Shown: positions 29,736-36,096 of the stretch, piece after piece
How positions within the stretch are numbered: the stretch's first letter is position 1
Layout of the letters: every line of letters begins with the position of its first letter
Assembly (NCBI RefSeq): GCF_023243045.1
Contig: NZ_JALKFX010000050.1
Span: 1 to 50,194 of the forward strand
Length of the DNA stretch: 50,194 nt
Direction: 5' to 3'
From: Frankia sp. AgB32
GTDB taxonomy: Bacteria; Actinomycetota; Actinomycetes; Frankiales; Frankiaceae
Translations under genes and position numbers: made by a program
Notes under the pieces: generated by a model
What the model saw: the letters and a program-made list of their open reading frames with translations, nothing else
Told to the model about the DNA's origin: nothing
The model's database searches: none

Positions 29736-30238
29736 CGACCGACCAGCTCCCCGACGCGCCGACAGCGCCGGCCGGCGGGGATGGGACCGGCGGGGATGGG
29801 ACCGGCGGTGAGGCGGCCGCCGCGGCCGAGCGGGTCTGGCGGCGGATGCGGACGATGGTCCTCGACCGCCACAGCCGCCGCCGCGAGGTCTGCGAGACCC
29901 TCGACCTCAGCTTCATCCGCGTCAAGGCGCTGCTGCGGCTGTCCCGCGGGCCGAGCACGATGCACGAACTCGCTGTCTCCCTGGCCACCGACCGCCCTTA
30001 CACCACCATCGTCGTCGACGAGCTGGAGCGCCGGCAGCTGGTCCTGCGCACCGTCGACCCGGACGACCGCCGCCGCCGCGTGGTCGAGCTGACCGACGCC
30101 GGCCGCGACACCGCCCACCGCGCCGAGCGGATCCTCAACGACCCGCCGGAGGCACTGCTGCAACTGCCCCCCGCCGACCTCGCCACCCTCGACCGCATCA
30201 CCGACACCCTCGCCGGCGACCCGGACGCCACCGCCTGA
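29732..30238 (+). CDS. MarR-family transcriptional regulator
   Basis: 168 residues. A winged-helix core (LSFIRVKALLRLSRGPSTMHELAVSLATDRPYTTIVVDELERRQLVLRTVDPDDRRRRVVELTDAG) has the typical DDRRRR wing. An N-terminal Gly/Thr segment contains a duplicated GDGTG unit, from a DNA direct repeat at about 29777-29809. GTG 29732 overlaps the stop of the MFS gene as GTGA, so the two are translated together. It most likely represses the operon through the 28141-28173 repeat and is released by the pump's substrate. Confidence 0.9.
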   Translation: MTTDQLPDAPTAPAGGDGTGGDGTGGEAAAAAERVWRRMRTMVLDRHSRRREVCETLDLSFIRVKALLRLSRGPSTMHELAVSLATDRPYTTIVVDELERRQLVLRTVDPDDRRRRVVELTDAGRDTAHRAERILNDPPEALLQLPPADLATLDRITDTLAGDPDATA

Positions 30239-30586
30239 CCGCGCCTCCCCCGCCATCGCCGCCTGACCCACCTACCCGAGCCGTCACCACTGGGAGCTGG
30301 AGCGGTCGTGTCGCCGGCCCGTCCCGACAACGGCCCGTCCCGCCCGCGCCGGCCGGCTCGACCCCGACATCATGATCGGCAGTGCGGACGAGGGCGGGGA
30401 CGGCACCGTTCCCCGCCTGTCCGCCCGGCCCCGCGGCCTGGCCGGCGACAGCCCGTGGCTGCACCACATCGGTGAGAGCCACGGCGCGCTGCCGGGTGGC
30501 GTCCGGGTAGTGCCACAAGTCGGCATACACAAGATATTCAACCAAGCCCGAAAAGGTAGATCGTTTACGCCTCTGGTCTCCGTCTG
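30239..30586. other. convergent spacer MarR/GNAT
   Basis: 348 bases between convergent genes. No credible gene, terminator or regulatory site recognised. Confidence 0.35.
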
Positions 30587-31210
30587 TCAGGTCCAGCGGG
30601 AGGGGCGGTCTTCAGGGAGTGGGGAGCCGAGGGTGTTCACGCGGGCGGTGAGGCGGCGGTAGACGGCGGGCCATTCGTCGTCGACAATTGAGAAGACGAC
30701 CGTGTCGCGCCACGAGCCCTCGCGTCTTCTCGCGTGTTTGCGCAGGATCCCTTCCTGGGATGTGCCTAGCGCCAGGACCGCGCGGCGGGAGCGGGTGTTG
30801 CGGTCGTCGACGTTGAACTCGACCCTGACGGCCTCGAGGGTTTCGAACGAGTGGGTCAGCAGGAGGAGTTTCGCCTCGGCGTTGAAGGGCTTTCCGCGGG
30901 CGGAGCTGGACAGCCAGGTGTAGCCGATGGTCAGGCAGCGACGTTCCGGGTTCAGGTTGTACAGGGCGGTGGTGCCGATGACCGCGCCCGATCCCAGGTC
31001 GATCTGCGTCAGGGTCTGGCGGCCGGGCGCGGCGAGCATGTGGGCCAGGGTCGCCGGCGAGGGCGGCTCCGAGTCGATCCCGTGGGGGAAGAACTCAAGG
31101 GTCGCGTCGTCATCGTGGGCGACGGCGAGTGGCGTCGCGTCCGACGGGAGGGTCGGGCGCAGCAGAACATGCTCGCCGCGCAGCGTCGGCGTCCTCCCCC
31201 AGCGTTCCAT
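30587..31210 (-). CDS. GNAT-family N-acetyltransferase (RimJ/RimL-like)
   Basis: 207 residues of the RimJ/RimL or Acetyltransf_3 type. The start TLRGEHVLLRPTLPSDATPL is the usual first strand, followed by IDLGSGAVIGTTALYNLNPERRCLTIGYTWLSSSARGKPFNAEAKLLLLTHSF. The acetyl-CoA-binding turn is the SARGKPFNAEAK region. The NVDDRNTRSRRAVLALG block is also typical. It would acetylate a protein N-terminus or small amine; the target is unknown. It lies 133 bases downstream-side of rph on the same strand, but a functional link is not evident. Confidence 0.88.
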   Translation of the reverse strand: MERWGRTPTLRGEHVLLRPTLPSDATPLAVAHDDDATLEFFPHGIDSEPPSPATLAHMLAAPGRQTLTQIDLGSGAVIGTTALYNLNPERRCLTIGYTWLSSSARGKPFNAEAKLLLLTHSFETLEAVRVEFNVDDRNTRSRRAVLALGTSQEGILRKHARRREGSWRDTVVFSIVDDEWPAVYRRLTARVNTLGSPLPEDRPSRWT

Positions 31211-31343
31211 GTCGGCAGTCCGTCCTGTTCGTCAACGTCCAGCAGTCGATGTTGAGGCGCAGACTACGACCGCCGTCGAGCGGTTCCGGCACAGGGCCCG
31301 CACCGCGAGGGCACGCTCCGCAGGGTTTTCCCGGTGCGGTCGG

Positions 31344-33941
31344 TCAGGGCAGGATCTCGACGTATCCGTCGGTTCCGTGCACGCGGATCCGCTGGCCGTC
31401 GCGGATCAGCCGGGTGGCCTGCTCCACGCCGACGACGGCCGGCAGGCCGTACTCCCGGGCGATCACCGCGCCGTGGGTCATCAGGCCGCCGACCTCCGTC
31501 ACCAGGCCGGTGATTCCGACGAACAGCGGCGACCAGCTGGGGTCGGTGTAGACGGTGACCAGGATGTCGCCCGTCTCGAGATCGGCCTGCGCCAGGTCGA
31601 GGATGACGCGGGCCCGTCCCTCGATGGTCCCGGCGGAGACCGGCAGGCCGATCAGCGCACCGGCGGGCACGTCGTCGCGCCGGTACGCCCCGGTGACGGC
31701 CTCGCCGTCGGAGGTGAGGACCCGGGGCGGGGTCAGCGCCTGGTACGTCCGGAACGTGTCCTTGCGCTGCCCGATGAGGTCGTCATCCACCTGCTTCGAG
31801 CGCACGACGTCATGGAGCTCCTGGAACGTGAGGTAGAAGATGTCCTCCTTCTCGCGAAGCACCTTGGCCTGCGCGAGACGCTCGGCTTCCGCCAGCAGGG
31901 CCTGCCTGTATGCGAAGTAGCGGCTGACCATGCCGTACTTCGGATACTCCCGGTATCCGATAAAGGTCCGGACACGGTCAATCATCCGCTTGGTCTCCTC
32001 GGCCCTGCCCGGACCGTCCGGCAGGGCCCGCAGGCGCTCCAGCAGCTCCTGTTCCTTCTGCCAGGCCTCGTGGCGGCCCTGCTCGAAACGTCGCCGGCTC
32101 TCGCCCGGCTCGAAGTTCCTGACGTTGCCGAGAATCAGCGGCACGAGCGTGGACGGGCGCTCACGCCAACGCGGCCGGGTGATGTCGATCTCGCCGACGC
32201 AGCGCATACCGTACTGGCCGAGCCAGGCCTCGACGGCGTCGCGCGCCTCCTGCCCGCCCGCGAGCCCGGGCAGCCTGGCCAGGAAATCGTCATCCTCGAC
32301 GTCCTGCAGAAAAGCCACCACATCCGGATGCGGGCGGATCACGTCGGCGACATCCAGCAGCGCCAACCCCATCTCCGATGTGACGTTGTGGGGCACGGAC
32401 TGCGTGAGCGTGTCGGCGGCGTTCTTCTCGCCCAGCCACTCCTGCAGCCGCTCGTTGAGCCAGCAGGCAGCGTCCATCGCCGACATGAACACCTGATGGC
32501 TCCGCCGATCGAAGAGGAACCGCCGGAGCTCCTGGATGTCCGCCACAATGAACTCGAGCAGCGCCTCGCCGGACTTCGTCCGGATGTCGCGTTCCAGGGC
32601 GGCGATGGATGCCTCGCCGCCCGCTATCAGCTCGCGGACAATCGCCGGATCGGTCTCGATCGGGGCTGACGTGCTACCGAAGAGCGGGCCGGGTGGACCC
32701 GCGTCAGGAAGCGGCCGGACGAAACCATCGCGGTCAAGGATGGTCCGCAGCGCGTCCCCGAGCAGCGGGTCGGATCTGTCCATGGCCGCCAGGAGGCCCG
32801 CCCGGCTCGTCGGCGAGGCCAGCCGCTGGGTGACGTCGACGAACAGCCGCCCGCCGGCCTCGGCCATGGGCGCGGGGGTCGTCATCTGCCAGAAGGACAG
32901 CCCCAGCGGCTTCATGGCGTCGGTCATCATCTGCTGGTGACCGACGGAGATGTAGACATGGTTCTCCTGGTCCCCGGATTCGGGGATGGGGAACAGCGTC
33001 GTGATCGGGCGGCTCTGCACGATCTGGAAGCCGTCGTCGGCCAGGCACCATTCGATGTCCTGCGGCCGGCCGAAATGCGCTTCGATCCGCCGTCCGAGCT
33101 GCACGAGTTGCACGACCTGCGCATCGGTCAGCGCCGGCTGCTCCTGCCGCTGCGCGTCGATCGCCCCTTCCTGCGTCCCGCCAGCCGGCAGGGCATGAAC
33201 GGCACGCTGCTTGGCGGCGATCGTCCTGGCGACAACCCTGCCGTCGCGCACCGTGAAGACATCCGGGTTCACCAGGCCGCCGACCAGGGCGTGGCCGAGA
33301 CCGAAGCCGGCGTCGACGGTGGCGACCTTCCGGTTGCCCGTGAGGGGGTCGGCGGTGAACAGGATGCCGGCCGCCTCCGGGAGGACCATCTGCTGCACGA
33401 CCACGGCCATGTGGACCGTGCGGTGGTCGATGCCGTTGCGCTGGCGGTAGATCACGGCCCGCTCGGTGAACAGCGAGCCCCAGCACCGGCTGACATGCTC
33501 GAGGATCGCCGCCGGTCCCACGACGTTCAGGAACGTGTCCTGCTGGCCGGCGAAGGAGGCCGTCGGCAGGTCCTCGGCCGTCGCGCTGGAGCGGACGGCG
33601 CAGGCGGCCTGCTCGCCGAGCCGGGCGAGCGCGCGCAGGATCGCCGCCGCGAGCTCACCAAGGAGGGCAACCTCCTCGATGGTCCGGCGAATCTGCGCGC
33701 TGAGCGTGCGGATCGCCGCCCGGTCGTCCGGGTTCAGACGCGCCAGCTGCTCAAGCCGGTCCTCGATCGACGGCGCTGCCGCCATGATCTGCCGGTAGGC
33801 GTCCGTCGTGACGCAGAAGCCGCCCGGCACGCGGATGCCGTCGATCCGCGACAGCCCGCCCAGCTGCGCGCCCTTGCCGCCGACGATCGCGACCTGCGTC
33901 TCGTCGACCTCGCGAAGATCCAGAACATACTGCTCGATCAA
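31344..33941 (-). CDS. rph: rifampin phosphotransferase (PEP synthase-like)
   Basis: 865 residues, the usual length for the rifamycin-inactivating phosphotransferase. This class uses ATP and water to phosphorylate the ansa-bridge hydroxyl of rifamycins. The N-terminal ATP-grasp part runs from VGGKGAQLGGLSRI through AVRSSATAEDLPTASFAGQQDT to the ADPLTGNRKVATV and VQSRPITTLFPIP blocks. A central rifamycin-binding helical region follows. A C-terminal swivelling histidine domain has GGLMTHGAVIAREYGLPAVVG, with catalytic His823. I chose the TTG at 33941 because GGAG lies eight bases before it and the conserved start EQYVLDLREVDE follows. Upstream in-frame sequence is not protein-like. A rifamycin-associated element lies 59 bases upstream, strong support for rifamycin induction. 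PEP synthase itself is excluded by the length and the start. Confidence 0.92.
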   Translation of the reverse strand: MIEQYVLDLREVDETQVAIVGGKGAQLGGLSRIDGIRVPGGFCVTTDAYRQIMAAAPSIEDRLEQLARLNPDDRAAIRTLSAQIRRTIEEVALLGELAAAILRALARLGEQAACAVRSSATAEDLPTASFAGQQDTFLNVVGPAAILEHVSRCWGSLFTERAVIYRQRNGIDHRTVHMAVVVQQMVLPEAAGILFTADPLTGNRKVATVDAGFGLGHALVGGLVNPDVFTVRDGRVVARTIAAKQRAVHALPAGGTQEGAIDAQRQEQPALTDAQVVQLVQLGRRIEAHFGRPQDIEWCLADDGFQIVQSRPITTLFPIPESGDQENHVYISVGHQQMMTDAMKPLGLSFWQMTTPAPMAEAGGRLFVDVTQRLASPTSRAGLLAAMDRSDPLLGDALRTILDRDGFVRPLPDAGPPGPLFGSTSAPIETDPAIVRELIAGGEASIAALERDIRTKSGEALLEFIVADIQELRRFLFDRRSHQVFMSAMDAACWLNERLQEWLGEKNAADTLTQSVPHNVTSEMGLALLDVADVIRPHPDVVAFLQDVEDDDFLARLPGLAGGQEARDAVEAWLGQYGMRCVGEIDITRPRWRERPSTLVPLILGNVRNFEPGESRRRFEQGRHEAWQKEQELLERLRALPDGPGRAEETKRMIDRVRTFIGYREYPKYGMVSRYFAYRQALLAEAERLAQAKVLREKEDIFYLTFQELHDVVRSKQVDDDLIGQRKDTFRTYQALTPPRVLTSDGEAVTGAYRRDDVPAGALIGLPVSAGTIEGRARVILDLAQADLETGDILVTVYTDPSWSPLFVGITGLVTEVGGLMTHGAVIAREYGLPAVVGVEQATRLIRDGQRIRVHGTDGYVEILP

Positions 33942-34654
33942 TCCGATAACTCCATTTCCGCAGGTTGTGGCCTCGGTCGACGATTCTGCGGCACGACCCG
34001 GGTCTTGCCGCAAGCCCCCCGGTGCGCTATAAATTAGGAGTGGCAGGGAGAGGGTTCTCCCCGCCTTTTCATTTGCCGCCCACGGGAACTGAGCGGCACG
34101 GCCCGAGCGTCGAACGCGCCGCCATCTCCCGGCGGTCGCCGCGCACGCGACAGCTCGGCGGTTGCGTAGCTCACATCGGCCGGCAACCAGGCGCCAGGAG
34201 CGCGGCGGCCAGCGAGTCGGGCGTTGAGAGTGCCTTGTCGGCACCGGCATCCCGACCTCACCGAACCTGCACGAAGTCGCCCAGGCCGTCGCGCCCGACG
34301 CCCACGCCGGCCACGACCAAATCGTGCTCGTGCAGGATGGGCTTTTCCCAGCGTCTGTGGTGATCGGGGGACGAAGACGCAGCCATGGCACTACGAAGCA
34401 TAAGTCGTCCCAAAAGGCACGGGTAGGTTCATCGGCTGACAGTGGCAAGCTTTCGGTACTTGAATCTTGATGCCACGACCTTCATCGAGCTACCGTCGAG
34501 ACGGTTTGCCACGGGGGAAATCTGGCAAGGGGTCGTCCACAGCGCGCCCTACATTACGTTGCGAACGGCACCGCCATGCCAAGTGCGGCCGACCACGCCG
34601 CGGAGCATTTTTGGTCCCCCGAAGCGCGCGCACAAACAAAGGGGCTCTTTGAGA
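33942..34654. other. divergent region rph/secreted protein
   Basis: About 710 bases. The right half is clearly lower in GC than the window average. It contains the rph leader, the RAE, a TATAGC -10 candidate and, on the plus strand, the promoter of the secreted protein. No other gene is convincing. Confidence 0.4.
34000..34018 (-). promoter_or_regulatory. rifamycin-associated element (RAE)
   Basis: On the minus strand this reads GGGGCTTGCGGCAAGACCC, a 19-base inverted repeat with one arm mismatch. It matches the element described before rifamycin-inactivation genes in actinobacteria. It lies 59 bases upstream of the rph start. A TATAGC at 34031-34026 lies seven bases further upstream, so the element would cover the transcription start. 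Confidence 0.85.
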
Positions 34655-35260
34655 ATGCAATTCACCTCCGCCGCGCACCGCCGAATAGGGGTCGTAGCGG
34701 CACTGCTTGTTGCGATATTCGCGTTGACGACGACCGCCGCACTCGCTGCTCCTCTACCGCCGCCGGCCCGGGTCGACTACCCGCACAGCGTCACGAACTG
34801 TGGGCTATTGAGCCCACAGTTCGTTTTTCCTGGCTACGCTGGCCCGCAGCGCGGCTTCATTCCGGGCCCACCCGCGATCAATTCAGAAGGCAAGTCCGTC
34901 CTTCGCGGTGCCATCGCCGAGGGTGAGATCGCGCTCGATGTCAGAAACGGGGGGTGTGGGTTGTCCGCAACCCTCCATCTTGAGACAAAGTTCTGCCACA
35001 AGCAACTCTGGTACACCGACTGTTCATGGGAAGGAATCTCGAAGCAATATACCTACGATGAGATTCCGACCAACGGGGTCCGCGTTTTTCCTCCGCTCCA
35101 GATCGCACTTCGCAAGGGCTCCAACAGCTATCGCCTTTCAGTTGATGTTCGTTCCAACAACCTCGCGACAGTCCAAGGCAAGGGTCGCTTTCCAGGTGCC
35201 GTCCTGCCCGGCTCGGAGAGCAAACCGTACTTTGGTCCCGAAGTGAAGATCACAGGATAA
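34655..35260 (+). CDS. small secreted hypothetical protein
   Basis: 201 residues. A Sec signal (MQFTSAAHRRIGVVAALLVAIFALTTTAALAAP) is cleaved near ALA-AP. The mature part has four to five cysteines (TNCGLL, GGCGLS, KFCHKQ, TDCSW) in a beta-rich context, which suggests disulfides outside the cell. No family recognised. ATG 34655 keeps the signal intact and has AAAGGGGC upstream; further upstream in-frame codons are not signal-like. GC content and third-position bias are lower than in neighbours, which hints at horizontal gain. Confidence 0.72.
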   Translation: MQFTSAAHRRIGVVAALLVAIFALTTTAALAAPLPPPARVDYPHSVTNCGLLSPQFVFPGYAGPQRGFIPGPPAINSEGKSVLRGAIAEGEIALDVRNGGCGLSATLHLETKFCHKQLWYTDCSWEGISKQYTYDEIPTNGVRVFPPLQIALRKGSNSYRLSVDVRSNNLATVQGKGRFPGAVLPGSESKPYFGPEVKITG

Positions 35261-35538
35261 CGCCAGCGCGAGACTGGACCGTCGCACCGCCCCGAGACAT
35301 CGGCGCCTCGGGGCGGTAGCCCGTTCCAGACATACGTGTGACCCGCCTGGGGAAGCGTCCGGCCGTGAGTCTTCTCGTCTCCCGACTGGCTGATGGCCGC
35401 ATCCCAACGCTCGGGACCGCCTCCACCAGCGCGCCCTGTTGCTCCTGCAAGCCCTCCGTGGCGCCGAGCCACCAGAACCGCCTGTACACGGGCGAGGTGG
35501 TCACCGCCGACTCGTGTCGTGTGTGACCGAGGGGTGGT
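35261..35538. other. spacer before methyltransferase remnant
   Basis: About 280 bases. The start has GCACCGCCCCGAGAC and GGCGCCTCGGGGCGGT segments that can pair as a hairpin after the secreted-protein gene (roughly 35284-35318). The rest has no identifiable content, though it may include the eroded 5' part of the DUF574 gene. Confidence 0.35.
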
Positions 35539-35873
35539 GTGGTACCGCTGGTCCTCGCCCACGCCCGCGCCCGGTTCACCGGCACCCCCGCCTACCTCGA
35601 CGCCGACCTGCGCGACGTCGACACGACCCTCGTCCCACCCGAACCGCCCAACATCCTCACCCCGGGCCGCTACCTCGCGCTCAGCCACGGCACCACCGAT
35701 TTCGACCCGGCGATGAGCAACCAGGGCGCGCTGGCCTACCGGCCCAGGGGATCACCGTCCAACCACGCGGCAAGGACGACCTCGCCCAGTTCTTCGACAG
35801 CCTCGGCCTCGTCGATCCTGGCATTCCCCCCGTGCGCCGCCGGCGGCCCGACGCCAAGATCGGCCCGATCTGA
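35539..35873 (+). pseudogene. decayed DUF574-type SAM methyltransferase
   Basis: Frame 1 reads VLAHARARFTGTPAYLDADLRDVDTTL, then RYLALSHGTTDFDP. These are typical middle and late pieces of the DUF574 (S-adenosyl methyltransferase) family common in Streptomyces and Frankia. After a frameshift near 35750 the family C-terminus continues in another frame (DDLAQFFDSLGLVDPGIPPVRRRRPD). The N-terminal part, including the SAM-binding region, and a segment between DTTL and RYLALS are missing. With deletion and frameshift together, this is a pseudogene and not one sequencing error. Confidence 0.7.
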
Positions 35874-36096
35874 GAGACGACCAGGTCAACATCTACACGG
35901 CACCCCAAACCGTCACCTCCTCGCCGTCGGAGCGGCCGTTATCGGAGGCTGGAGCTGCCAGCACCGGCATGTAGGTCCTGATACCATCGGGCCATTGCAC
36001 CCTGAAAGCTGGTTGGTGGCCGTCTCCCCAGACCGGAACGAGTATTCCCCCGTACCCCGTAAGTATGGGCCACGCGGCCTGTGGCATCCTGTACGC

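Noticed and set aside
33942-34448. N-terminal extension of rph to 34448
   Set aside because: It would translate the RAE and promoter region. The TTG at 33941 has a good ribosome binding site and gives the normal length of the family.
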